The notes below the pieces were generated by a model that worked only from the letters and a program-made list of their open reading frames with translations, made no database searches and was not told the DNA's origin. A program made the translations under genes and the position numbers. From a virus, in IMG/VR virus record IMGVR_UViG_3300028920_000152, positions 1 to 38,243 of that record: a DNA stretch of 38,243 nt. The stretch is one strand, 5' to 3'. Shown one piece after another: positions 6,256 through 13,596 of the stretch (position 1 is its first letter; each line of letters begins with the position of its first letter).

Positions 6256-6284
6256 TTGCCACTTACGTGTTTAAATTGTACATT
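6256..6284 (+). promoter_or_regulatory. Candidate promoter for the packaging operon (leaderless start)
   Basis: TTGCCA (6256-6261), 17-bp spacer, TACATT (6279-6284). Transcription would begin at or next to ATG 6291, which has no ribosome site, so the terS message may be leaderless. Confidence 0.4.
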
Positions 6285-6290
6285 CTGAAT

Positions 6291-6851
6291 ATGGCTACTC
6301 CACCAACAGGAAACCCAACCGGCAGGCCAGGAATTTACACACCGTATCTGCGCGATAAATGCCTTAAGCTATACAGAGCCGGAGCCACAGATAAGGTGGT
6401 TGCTTTGGCAATTGGCGTAACTGAGCAAACAATAGACAATTGGAAGATTGAACACCCAGACTTTTTTGAGGCATTACGCGAGGCGAAATATAAAGCAGAC
6501 GGTGCGGTGCGCAGGGCAATGTATGAACGGGCAATCGGTTACGAACATGCCGACGTCCACATCACCACCTATGAGGGGGAAGTGATTGAAACGCCTGTCA
6601 CAAAAAAATATCCGCCTGACACAAAGGCCGGTACGCTTTGGCTCATGAACCGTGGCAGCCTACACCCCGACACCGGCGAGCAGGAAGAGTGGAGCCTCAA
6701 GCAAGACATCACATCCAAGGGCAACAGCCTGGCCCCGGTGCAGATCGTGGGCGATGGTGAGACGGCCGCAGCACTGAAAGGAATAGTTGACGGTGCCGAT
6801 AAACGCGCAGACGATTCCGCCGGTGCAACTGCGGACGACAAACGTATTTAA
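6291..6851 (+). CDS. terS: Terminase small subunit
   Basis: 186 aa. The N-terminus (GNPTGRPGIYTPYLRDKCLKLYRAGATDKVVALAIGVTEQTIDNWKIEHPDFFEALREAKYKADGAVRRAMYERAIGY) is the classic small-terminase helix-turn-helix that binds the packaging site, followed by an oligomerisation helix and a middle beta segment ending KYPPDTKAGTLWLMNR. The acidic C-terminus likely contacts TerL or the portal. ATG 6291 fits the family N-terminus; a GTG at 6267 is the alternative. The 3' end overlaps the terL N-fragment by about 59 nt. Confidence 0.88.
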   Translation: MATPPTGNPTGRPGIYTPYLRDKCLKLYRAGATDKVVALAIGVTEQTIDNWKIEHPDFFEALREAKYKADGAVRRAMYERAIGYEHADVHITTYEGEVIETPVTKKYPPDTKAGTLWLMNRGSLHPDTGEQEEWSLKQDITSKGNSLAPVQIVGDGETAAALKGIVDGADKRADDSAGATADDKRI

Positions 6852-7218
6852 AAAAATAGCCAAGGCCGTTAATGGCGGTGCCCGGACCGTGATTGAACAA
6901 GGCGGCACTTCCTGCTTTGGCCCGCAGCAGCGCGTTATCACAGAACGCGGCAGCATACCGATATCACAAATCCGCCGAGGCGATATGGTCCGGTCGTTTA
7001 ACCTGAAAACTGGGCTTGAAGAATTTCGACCAGTTAAAAACGTTTTTAAATTCAAAAACCAAAAGCACACAGTTAAGGTAAGGCTGAAAAACGGGCAAGA
7101 AATAATTGCAACCGAGGACCACAAGTTTTTCACAAAAGGGGGTTGTGGTTCTCTAAAACATATTTTATCTTGTTGTCATGGAAATTTGGATGTCAATACC
7201 AGGGTTCAGGAGATATGA
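6793..7218 (+). CDS. terL: Terminase large subunit, N-fragment fused to split-intein N part
   Basis: Starts at GTG 6793 (AAAGGAA 9 nt upstream; TTG 6787 is the alternative). The first 40 aa are the N-extein, ending EQGGTS. The intein begins at Cys (6913): CFGPQQRVITERG (block A), QIRRGDMV, then GQEIIATEDHKFFT (block B), and the frame ends at 7218. The remaining Walker A residues (SSKTHS) are encoded at 7818 in another frame, so this fragment must be joined after translation. The last 13 codons overlap the HNH gene out of frame and may be non-conserved tail. Gene split by insertion rather than decay is the favoured reading because TerL is essential. Confidence 0.85.
   Translation: MPINAQTIPPVQLRTTNVFKKIAKAVNGGARTVIEQGGTSCFGPQQRVITERGSIPISQIRRGDMVRSFNLKTGLEEFRPVKNVFKFKNQKHTVKVRLKNGQEIIATEDHKFFTKGGCGSLKHILSCCHGNLDVNTRVQEI
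6913..7218 (+). mobile_element. Split intein, N-terminal part
   Basis: Cys1 at 6913 follows Gly-Gly-Thr-Ser of the TerL P-loop. Blocks A and B of an HINT-fold intein are present (CFGPQQRV; ATEDHKFFT with the Thr/His pair). About 101 codons precede the stop, close to natural split-intein N parts. Confidence 0.85.
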
Positions 7219-7702
7219 GGCGTCATCTTTCGGTCGGCTTCGCAGCCTGAACTATAAAAACTCTTGCAAAATCAAAATATTGAAACCAGGACTTTCTCCA
7301 GATGGTTACCTTAAAACGATGCTTCTTGATGATTGCGGAAAATACAGGTGTTGGACTGTTGGAAAATTTGTATGCCTTGCGTTTTATGGCCCAAGCGAAC
7401 CAAGCAAACAAATAAACCACATAGACGGAATAAAAACAAACAATGCAATTGGCAACTTGGAATATTGTACCAGATCAGAAAACCTGCTACATGCCTTTAG
7501 GATTGGCCTCATTCAGCCAAAGGTAGGCAGCAAAAATGGAATGGCAAAACTGAATGAGCAACAGGTCCGGGAAATCCGCGAACATGCTGCTAAAAACGGC
7601 AGGCACTATGGCCGCAAAGCTCTTGCGGAGAAATACGGCGTCTGCGAATGCACTATTAAAGAAGTCGTTACAAGAAGAAAAAACAAGTTTTACAACGCTT
7701 GA
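7178..7702 (+). CDS. Free-standing HNH homing endonuclease (NUMOD4-HNH-HTH)
   Basis: 174 aa with its own start and stop. It opens with a NUMOD4-type motif (MEIWMSIPGFRRYEASSFGRLRSL). HNH_3 follows: VCLAFYGPSEPSKQINHIDGIKTNNAIGNLEYCTRSENLLHAFRIGL, with the His-Asn-His set. A DNA-binding helix-turn-helix follows (KLNEQQVREIRE... YGRKALAEKYGVCECTIKEVVTRR). It sits exactly between the two halves of the TerL intein, in a frame different from both, overlapping the upstream half by 41 nt and the downstream open frame by 149 nt. Such enzymes cut intein-free alleles and spread the element. Visibly more A/T-rich than terL. Confidence 0.92.
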   Translation: MEIWMSIPGFRRYEASSFGRLRSLNYKNSCKIKILKPGLSPDGYLKTMLLDDCGKYRCWTVGKFVCLAFYGPSEPSKQINHIDGIKTNNAIGNLEYCTRSENLLHAFRIGLIQPKVGSKNGMAKLNEQQVREIREHAAKNGRHYGRKALAEKYGVCECTIKEVVTRRKNKFYNA

Positions 7703-8885
7703 ACCTGACGACATTGAATCCTGGGAATATGTTGACGAGCCAACTGTTTACGATATCGAGGTTGAAAACAACCACAATTATTTTTTAGACGTTGGCAAGC
7801 CCGTGCTGGTTCACAATTCCAGCAAGACTCATTCCGCCCTGCAATTCCTTTACTTCCTTGCCCGCAACATTCCCAGAAAACTCATTATCTCCGTGGTATC
7901 CGAATCCGGGCCGCACCTCAAGCGCGGGGCCATGCGCGACTTTTTCAATATCGTCGGCCCGGTTTACAACGAGGCACACCACAACAAAACGGATTGGGAG
8001 TATTACATAAATCAAAGCACTATAGAATTTTTCAGCGCAGACAACCCGGCCAAGATGCGCGGCAGCAGGCGCGACATCCTTTTCATAAACGAGTGTAACA
8101 ACATACCCAAGGAAACCCGCGACCAGTTGGAGGTCCGAACCAAATGGTTTGAGCTTTTGGACTTCAACCCGGTGCAGCGGTTTTGGGCCCACGAGCTTGA
8201 GAACAAGCCCGGCGTGGCGTTTCACGTTTCCACCTACAAAGACAACCAGTTTTTAGACCCGCGAATTATTCAATCCATCGAAAACCGCAAGGGCATGGAC
8301 CCAAATTGGTGGCGCGTTTACGGCATGGGCCTTGTGGGGAAGATCGAGGGGCTTTTATTCCCTGATTTTGAATTGATTGACGAAATGCCCGACATCCAGA
8401 CCGACCTTGGCCTGGACTTTGGATTTTCCAACGATCCCACGGCATTAATCGAGGTTGGGATACAGGGCGACTACATTTACATGCACGAATGGATTTACGA
8501 GCGGTTTTTGACTAACCCGGATATTGTGTCAAAAATGCGCGGCTTTGGTATCACCAAGAATTACCCGATTTATGCCGACAGTGCCGAGCCGAAAAGCATT
8601 GAGGACATCCACCGGGCCGGCTTCACGATTAAGCCATGCGTCAAGGGCAAAGACGCGGTAAATATCGAAGTGGATTTCATGCGCCGGTATAAACTCCGCG
8701 TGACCAAATCCAGCACAAACCTGATTCGGGAGTTGCGCGGTCTTACCTGGATGCGCGACAAAAACGGCGAATTAACAAATATCATTGCCAAGGTGCCGGA
8801 CCACGGATTTGACGCGGCCCGATATACCCTGACTTCTCGAATCAGCCCGGGCGGCACGCTGCGGAGCTTGAGAATCGCAATATAA
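7554..8885 (+). CDS. terL: Split-intein C part fused to terminase large subunit, main portion
   Basis: The frame is open from ATG 7554, but its first codons are shadow of the HNH gene; real starts could be ATG 7584, ATG 7608 or TTG 7623. Intein block F (EPTVYDIEVENNHNYFL) and block G (GKPVLVHN) end at 7817, and the C-extein begins with Ser at 7818 (SSKTHSALQFLYFLAR). Walker B is RRDILFINE. The RNase H-like nuclease shows LGLDFGFSNDP, YADSAEPKSIEDI and DHGFDAARY. Spliced to the N-fragment this gives a TerL of about 395 aa with a complete P-loop, normal for the family. It powers DNA packaging through the portal and makes the cuts. Confidence 0.88.
   Translation: MSNRSGKSANMLLKTAGTMAAKLLRRNTASANALLKKSLQEEKTSFTTLEPDDIESWEYVDEPTVYDIEVENNHNYFLDVGKPVLVHNSSKTHSALQFLYFLARNIPRKLIISVVSESGPHLKRGAMRDFFNIVGPVYNEAHHNKTDWEYYINQSTIEFFSADNPAKMRGSRRDILFINECNNIPKETRDQLEVRTKWFELLDFNPVQRFWAHELENKPGVAFHVSTYKDNQFLDPRIIQSIENRKGMDPNWWRVYGMGLVGKIEGLLFPDFELIDEMPDIQTDLGLDFGFSNDPTALIEVGIQGDYIYMHEWIYERFLTNPDIVSKMRGFGITKNYPIYADSAEPKSIEDIHRAGFTIKPCVKGKDAVNIEVDFMRRYKLRVTKSSTNLIRELRGLTWMRDKNGELTNIIAKVPDHGFDAARYTLTSRISPGGTLRSLRIAI
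7674..7817 (+). mobile_element. Split intein, C-terminal part
   Basis: Roughly 48 conserved codons ending in HN at 7817, followed by Ser+1. Blocks F and G are intact (VYDIEVENNHNYF; VLVHN). The left edge is approximate because the true start codon of this fragment is uncertain. Confidence 0.8.
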
Positions 8886-8920
8886 TGTAATTTATAGAAA
8901 ACCCAACCCGGAGGCCACAC

Positions 8921-10414
8921 ATGGCAGTAGGAACGCAAACCCCGCCTGATAATTCAAAAATCGTAAACGAAATGACCCACATACCGAGCGCAAAGGACCG
9001 CGTGAATTTTGTGCCGCTCACCGAGGACACGAAATATCTGTTTATGATGCACGCCTACCACGGCACCGGGGGCTTTCGGGATGGCAGTTATGTAATTCCG
9101 CACCCCAGGGAAGTTTTTTACGATGCCCGCAGGCAGTTGGCGTTTTACAAGAACTTTACGGCCCCGGTTGTGGACGCGATGGTTAATCCGGTATTTCACG
9201 ACCCGATTAAGCGGCAATTGTATGTCAACGGAACGGTGAAGGAATCCGGGCTTTTGGCACACGCTTTTCTTGATGATGCCGACAACGCCGGCCAGTCGTT
9301 TCACGACCTGATGCGCGATGCCGTGACCTTTGCGATCTTGCAAGGCGTGACTTTTGTGGTGATGGATAATTTCCCTGTCCAGCCGCAGGGCAAAACCGAT
9401 GCCATAGCGACCCGCACCCTGCCCTATGCCTACCTGAAAAAAGCCCACGAATATGTGGAATCGAAAACTGACCGCTTTGGCAGGTTGGAATGGATCATCT
9501 TCACCGACGACCCGGACCTGACCAAAACCGCAACCGGCAGGGTAATCAAAGAAGAGCGGTTTGTGAAATACGACGCCGTGAATCGGGTAGTGATGAAAAA
9601 GGCTGCAGCCGGGGCCGGGTATGTTGAGCTTGAAAGCGTGCCACACGGACTTTTCCGGGTGCCGATTGTGCCTATCATTTTCGGCAAGAAAAAGAGCAGC
9701 AAAGAAATCATGGTGGAGCCGCCCCACTACGATATTGCCAAGCTGAATTACGCCATTTTTAACAAGGATTCCGAGGTCCGCGACCAGGAGCGGGCACAGG
9801 GTTTTGCCGTGTTGTATGTCCAGACCGAGAACGTGGGCAACATCACCCTTGGGGTTCACAACGCTTTAATTATCCCGATGGGGGCCAATATCGAACCTGG
9901 TTATGCCTCACCCCCGCCGGAGATCCTTACCATGCTGCGGAAGGGCAACGAGGAATTGCGCGATGACCTTTTCCGCATTGCCGGCCAGCGTGGGGTAATC
10001 GGAATACAGGAAGCCAAGTCTGGTGTGGCGATGCAATGGGAATTCCGGGCAGAAGAGCATGTATCACAGATGGTTTCCCAAAGGGCCAAGGCCGCAGAAA
10101 TGGCCGTTTTTGCGCTGTTTGAGGAATATGCGATGGAAGGCGCGGAACTCGAGTCAACATACCCGACTGAATTCGCCCCCAGGGATGAGATCAACGAACT
10201 CGACCAGGTTGAGCGGGTTCTGGACATGGGTATGCCCACAAAAGCGTCTGTTTTGCTCAAAAAGAAGGCATTTACGGCGGTGACGGTCAAAGAGGACCAG
10301 GAAGATGTTGACGCGGCCCTGGAAGAATTCGACGCATTTGAGGAAGAGACCAGGCAGAACAAAGACGCGGCGGCGGCGGCAATGGCGGCAAATTTTGCCC
10401 AACGGACTGAATAA
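8921..10414 (+). CDS. Portal protein (DUF4055-like)
   Basis: 497 aa, GGAGG upstream of ATG 8921. The N-terminal part (REVFYDARRQLAFYKNFTAPVVDAMVNPVFHDP... GQSFHDLMRDAVTFAILQGVTFVVMDNFP) matches the DUF4055 portal pattern, with a middle wing (EWIIFTDDPDLTKTATGRVIKEERFVKYD) and a helical stem/crown (QRGVIGIQEAKSGVAMQWEFRAEEHVSQMVSQRAKAAEMAVFALFEEYA). It forms the dodecameric entry ring at the capsid vertex and docks TerL. Its stop overlaps the next ATG (TAATG), and it lies directly after terL as usual. Confidence 0.88.
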   Translation: MAVGTQTPPDNSKIVNEMTHIPSAKDRVNFVPLTEDTKYLFMMHAYHGTGGFRDGSYVIPHPREVFYDARRQLAFYKNFTAPVVDAMVNPVFHDPIKRQLYVNGTVKESGLLAHAFLDDADNAGQSFHDLMRDAVTFAILQGVTFVVMDNFPVQPQGKTDAIATRTLPYAYLKKAHEYVESKTDRFGRLEWIIFTDDPDLTKTATGRVIKEERFVKYDAVNRVVMKKAAAGAGYVELESVPHGLFRVPIVPIIFGKKKSSKEIMVEPPHYDIAKLNYAIFNKDSEVRDQERAQGFAVLYVQTENVGNITLGVHNALIIPMGANIEPGYASPPPEILTMLRKGNEELRDDLFRIAGQRGVIGIQEAKSGVAMQWEFRAEEHVSQMVSQRAKAAEMAVFALFEEYAMEGAELESTYPTEFAPRDEINELDQVERVLDMGMPTKASVLLKKKAFTAVTVKEDQEDVDAALEEFDAFEEETRQNKDAAAAAMAANFAQRTE

Positions 10415-11517
10415 TGCCGATTAACCCGGTTACGCCTGAATTTGGCAAATATTCGGCAAAAACAGAGCAATTGTGGGCGCAACTGGCCGACAAAATCATT
10501 GCGCTTACCGATGCCGGAGTGCCCCCGGGCGAGGCCGTGGATATTGCCGTATCCGGGCTTGGGGTGACAACATACCTACGGCTTGAGATCGTGGACAAGT
10601 GCTTGACAGTGCTTTCCGGGCGCGGGGTTGATATTGCCGTGTCACCACTTGGCAAACGGAACTTCTGGCTACATCACAACTGGCCTGGCGAGGATCTCGA
10701 TTTATCGGCCAGAATCACAAAAATGGCCAAATTTCCGCTTTTAAAGGAAGAATTGCGGATTGCGATGAAGGATGCCCGTGGCTGGCGCGAGGCGGGCCGG
10801 GCACTCCAAAAGGCCGATATCATGAAAACCGATATTGCCGGGTATGTGGACGATCTGGAAAGCGCGGCCCGGCGGTTGATGCAGGGCGACCCTCAGGCGT
10901 TCCAGGCATACAGGCGGGCACTACGCAAGGCCGAGCGGAACCTTGCACGCCTGGCCCAAGGCGGAGCCCCTACAATGCGGCTCAAGAAAGCCGTGGCCAA
11001 TTTGGTCAAGGTATCCCAGGAAACCAGCACAGAGGCCCTGGATAAAGCTATGGATAGGCTTGTGAGGGCAAAGGGCAACTACAACGCCAACCGGATAGCC
11101 CGCACGGAAATGACCAAAGCCTATGCCCAGGGAACCTATGCGCGGATAAAGCAAGACAGCGATGTGGTTGCCATAAAATATTCGCTTTCCGACCGGCACC
11201 CTGCCCCAGATATCTGCAATCTCCATACCGGGGTAAATGCTCACGGTTTGGGGCGCGGCGTCTATCCGCTGGACAGCCTGCCAAGCTACCCATTTCACCC
11301 ACATTGTTTGTGCGTTATGAGCAATGTATATTCTGGTACAGTGGAGGCACGGCAACAGGCGCAGGCCGAATACCTACAAAAAGCATCTGAAACAGAGCGC
11401 AAGGCCATCATGGGCAAGGCCGGGGCGGAAGCCTTTGCGTTGAACCCGCAGCGGTGGCCGGAATTGGTCAAAGGATTCGAGGGCTACAAACATATTGATG
11501 CCCTGATTCAACCATAA
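10414..11517 (+). CDS. MuF/SPP1 gp7-like minor head protein
   Basis: 367 aa. The C-terminal domain has NRIARTEMTKAYAQGTYARIK, a DRHPAPDICNLH segment, and LPSYPFHPHCLCVM, the typical Cys/His signature of phage head morphogenesis (MuF) domains. The helical N-terminal half probably contacts portal or scaffold. These proteins are minor capsid components and may be ejected with DNA. Location directly after the portal is canonical. Confidence 0.87.
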   Translation: MPINPVTPEFGKYSAKTEQLWAQLADKIIALTDAGVPPGEAVDIAVSGLGVTTYLRLEIVDKCLTVLSGRGVDIAVSPLGKRNFWLHHNWPGEDLDLSARITKMAKFPLLKEELRIAMKDARGWREAGRALQKADIMKTDIAGYVDDLESAARRLMQGDPQAFQAYRRALRKAERNLARLAQGGAPTMRLKKAVANLVKVSQETSTEALDKAMDRLVRAKGNYNANRIARTEMTKAYAQGTYARIKQDSDVVAIKYSLSDRHPAPDICNLHTGVNAHGLGRGVYPLDSLPSYPFHPHCLCVMSNVYSGTVEARQQAQAEYLQKASETERKAIMGKAGAEAFALNPQRWPELVKGFEGYKHIDALIQP

Positions 11518-11533
11518 CCCGTGGAGGGGGATT

Positions 11534-12421
11534 ATGAAAATAGACGGATACAAGTTTGGGCAAAAAAACAATTGGCGAAAATGGGCATGGAACAGAGCTA
11601 AGGAAATAATATCGCAAGGCGGTGTTTTACCCAAAAACGCAAACATAATGTATTTGGCTGGAATGCAAGATTTGGACAGGGCCGTTGCGACATCAAAAGG
11701 GTTTAACCCAAACAACATGATTGCAGTTGATATTAACAGCCGGGTAGTCAACCACGCAAGAGAAAAAAAGTGTCTGGCGGTTAAATCAGATCTGAATTCA
11801 GCGATAGCGGCCATTTCTTTACTTAATAAAAAAATAGACGTATTGGTATGCGATTTGTGTTGTGGGCTAACTACGCAAATAAAAGAATTGATAGATTTGT
11901 TGTCTCGCGGGTGCATATATAACGAAAATACAATGCTAAATTCGTACCCATTGTCAGACAGCGCCGCAATAATAATAAATTTGCTTCGAGGTCGTGATGC
12001 CGGGGAAGTTCTTGATTTGTATGCAGGCATTCAAGATAGACATCGCGGGAAAATGGTTTACAGTTATTATGTTCGGATGCTAAGGCAAACAACGGAAAAA
12101 GACATAATAAAACATCACGGAAGCAGAGACAATTTTGTTTCTTTCTGCAAAAATTGCGGCATGGGTGACGGCAAAAACTTTGAAGGATTGCTTGATTATT
12201 GGATTCAACGAACAACGATAGGAGAGAGATTTTGCTTTAATTCGTATAGCACGAATAATGCAAAAATGGATTCCGTCGTGTTTAAGTATCTATCCCCCAT
12301 TAACGGGGCGTGCCCAGAAACAAAAAAAGAAATAACAGAAGCAAAAAGAAGCATTGCCTCTGTTTTTGCCATTCAAACAATGAAAAAGGCCGGGAAGCTT
12401 AAACCGTGCCCGGCTTTTTAA
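11534..12421 (+). CDS. Rossmann-fold protein, possible SAM methyltransferase (moron)
   Basis: 295 aa, start behind GTGGAGG (11521-11527). An N-terminal Rossmann-like core (NIMYLAGMQDLDRAVATSKGF... MIAVDINSRVVNHAREKKCLAVKSDLNSAI... IDVLVCDLCCGL) resembles class I methyltransferases: acidic strand-2 end (AVDIN) and strand-4 motif (VCDLCCG). Two Cys later (SFCKNCGMGDG) may bind metal. It interrupts the head operon, is visibly more A/T-rich than its neighbours and ends in its own intrinsic terminator, so it looks like an acquired moron. The substrate is unknown and the methyltransferase reading is inference. Confidence 0.6.
   Translation: MKIDGYKFGQKNNWRKWAWNRAKEIISQGGVLPKNANIMYLAGMQDLDRAVATSKGFNPNNMIAVDINSRVVNHAREKKCLAVKSDLNSAIAAISLLNKKIDVLVCDLCCGLTTQIKELIDLLSRGCIYNENTMLNSYPLSDSAAIIINLLRGRDAGEVLDLYAGIQDRHRGKMVYSYYVRMLRQTTEKDIIKHHGSRDNFVSFCKNCGMGDGKNFEGLLDYWIQRTTIGERFCFNSYSTNNAKMDSVVFKYLSPINGACPETKKEITEAKRSIASVFAIQTMKKAGKLKPCPAF
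12383..12419 (+). terminator. Intrinsic terminator after the moron
   Basis: GCCGGG (12389-12394) pairs with CCCGGC (12409-12414), with an A-run before and five T after (12415-12419). The hairpin overlaps the last codons of the gene. Confidence 0.8.
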
Positions 12422-12451
12422 TATTTAACCATAAACAAGTGGAGGTGTTTC

Positions 12452-12628
12452 ATGCAGGCAGAGGTCGGGAAAATCAAAATCAGTTGGGGCAAGCGCAAAT
12501 TGACGCTTACCCTGGACGAAGCGGTGGAGTTGAAAGCAAAATTGCACGAGGTCATTGACGCCGTGCGGAAACTTTCTGGTGCTGAAGCAACTCTGAAAGT
12601 GGACGCGGGCAGAACATCAAGCAAATAA
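12452..12628 (+). CDS. Small helical hypothetical protein (58 aa)
   Basis: ATG 12452 behind GTGGAGG (12439-12445), frame to TAA 12628. Product: a basic N-terminus (KIKISWGKRKLTLTLDEA) and an amphipathic helix (VELKAKLHEVIDAVRKL). It lies between the moron and the Gly/Lys-rich protein. Possibly a capsid accessory; not recognised. Confidence 0.65.
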   Translation: MQAEVGKIKISWGKRKLTLTLDEAVELKAKLHEVIDAVRKLSGAEATLKVDAGRTSSK

Positions 12629-12639
12629 AGGGAGAAATC

Positions 12640-12795
12640 ATGGCAAAAGGTTACGGCCTTAAAACAGGCATGGGAAAAGGCAAAGGTGTTTCCGGTGGCG
12701 GGCGCAGAAATATCAACACGGGCGGCTGCAAAAGTGGAGGCCCGGGCTACGGAAAGGGAGGCGGCAAAGGCCAGGGAAAAGGGCGCAAAGGATAA
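12640..12795 (+). CDS. Gly/Lys-rich basic mini-protein (51 aa)
   Basis: ATG 12640 follows AAAGGGAGAAATC; the frame ends at 12795. The peptide is almost entirely Gly, Lys, Arg and Ser (MAKGYGLKTGMGKGKGVSGG... GGKGQGKGRKG) with a single Cys. No folded domain is expected. Placement just before the scaffold and coat genes suggests a virion-associated nucleic-acid-binding or condensing peptide, but that is inference. Confidence 0.65.
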   Translation: MAKGYGLKTGMGKGKGVSGGGRRNINTGGCKSGGPGYGKGGGKGQGKGRKG

Positions 12796-12856
12796 AAACT
12801 TGCGCGATTAAACAAAAGCATTTAATTTAAACTCAGAACAAAAGGAGTCCTTTCAC

Positions 12857-13573
12857 ATGCCTACACTCGATGACGTAAAATCGGCGTTGCTCAAAGACGG
12901 CGAAAACGGCGAAGAGTTATACAAGGTTGTATCTGGCGCAATCCTGAACGCAAAAAACGACAGGAAAACGCACGTGCAAAACCTTGAGGCGCAAAACTCA
13001 CGGCTTTTAGAGGCCGCCAAGGAACTCGGTTACGACGGAACGGGCGAGATTTCGGGCTTTATTTCGGAAACGAAAAAGGCAATCGAAACTGGCCGGGCCA
13101 ACACCGAAAAATTGACGGGCGAACAGAAGCGGTTGCAGGATCTGGAAAACCAAATCAAATCAGTTTCGGCGAACTTTGCCAAATCCGAATCGGAGCGCAT
13201 TGCTTTGATTGAAAAGGCAAATAAGTCGAAGGTGAAAGATGCGGTGCTTCCACTTCTGAAAGGCAAAATATTTTCTGCGGAGTTACGGGCAGAAACTATT
13301 GCCAATTCGGGCAAGGCCAAGCTGTCGGACGACGGCAAGGTGCTGTGGGTTGAAGGCGAAGAGCAAATGGATCTGGCAAAGGGCGTAGAAAGCTATTTGT
13401 CGGCTCCTGAAAATAAAGACGATTTGCGCAATTCACAGCAACCAGGACCGGGCGGCAAGCCCGGTGGGGAGCCAGCCCCCGGAAAGACAATGACCCGCTC
13501 CGCTTTTCTCGCTTTGAGCCCACAGGACCAAAGCGCAAAAGTACACGAAGGCGTGGCCGTCGTGGACGGCTAG
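12857..13573 (+). CDS. Capsid scaffolding-like protein
   Basis: 238 aa, AAAGGAG upstream. The N-terminus (MPTLDDVKSALLKDGENGEELYKVV) precedes a long coiled coil (about 30-125, heptad-like, Lys/Glu/Gln-rich). A Pro/Gly-rich segment (PGPGGKPGGEPAPGK) then leads to a short C-terminal helix (MTRSAFLALSPQDQSAKVHEG) that probably binds coat. Gene order scaffold then coat is standard. The family resembles phage minor structural/scaffold proteins; the exact family is not certain. Confidence 0.75.
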   Translation: MPTLDDVKSALLKDGENGEELYKVVSGAILNAKNDRKTHVQNLEAQNSRLLEAAKELGYDGTGEISGFISETKKAIETGRANTEKLTGEQKRLQDLENQIKSVSANFAKSESERIALIEKANKSKVKDAVLPLLKGKIFSAELRAETIANSGKAKLSDDGKVLWVEGEEQMDLAKGVESYLSAPENKDDLRNSQQPGPGGKPGGEPAPGKTMTRSAFLALSPQDQSAKVHEGVAVVDG

Positions 13574-13596
13574 CCTAAAAAACAGGAGCAAGGTCA

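Noticed and set aside
6913-7817. Group I intron in terL
   Set aside because: The interval is filled by intein blocks and the HNH ORF, leaving no room for a catalytic intron core. Intein residues Cys1 and HN/Ser+1 are intact.
8954-9859. 301-aa minus-strand ORF over the portal gene
   Set aside because: Shadow of the portal frame, low-complexity and without family patterns or ribosome site.
12800-12828. Promoter before the scaffold gene (TTGCGC ... TAATTT)
   Set aside because: Both boxes deviate from consensus; possible but not supportable.
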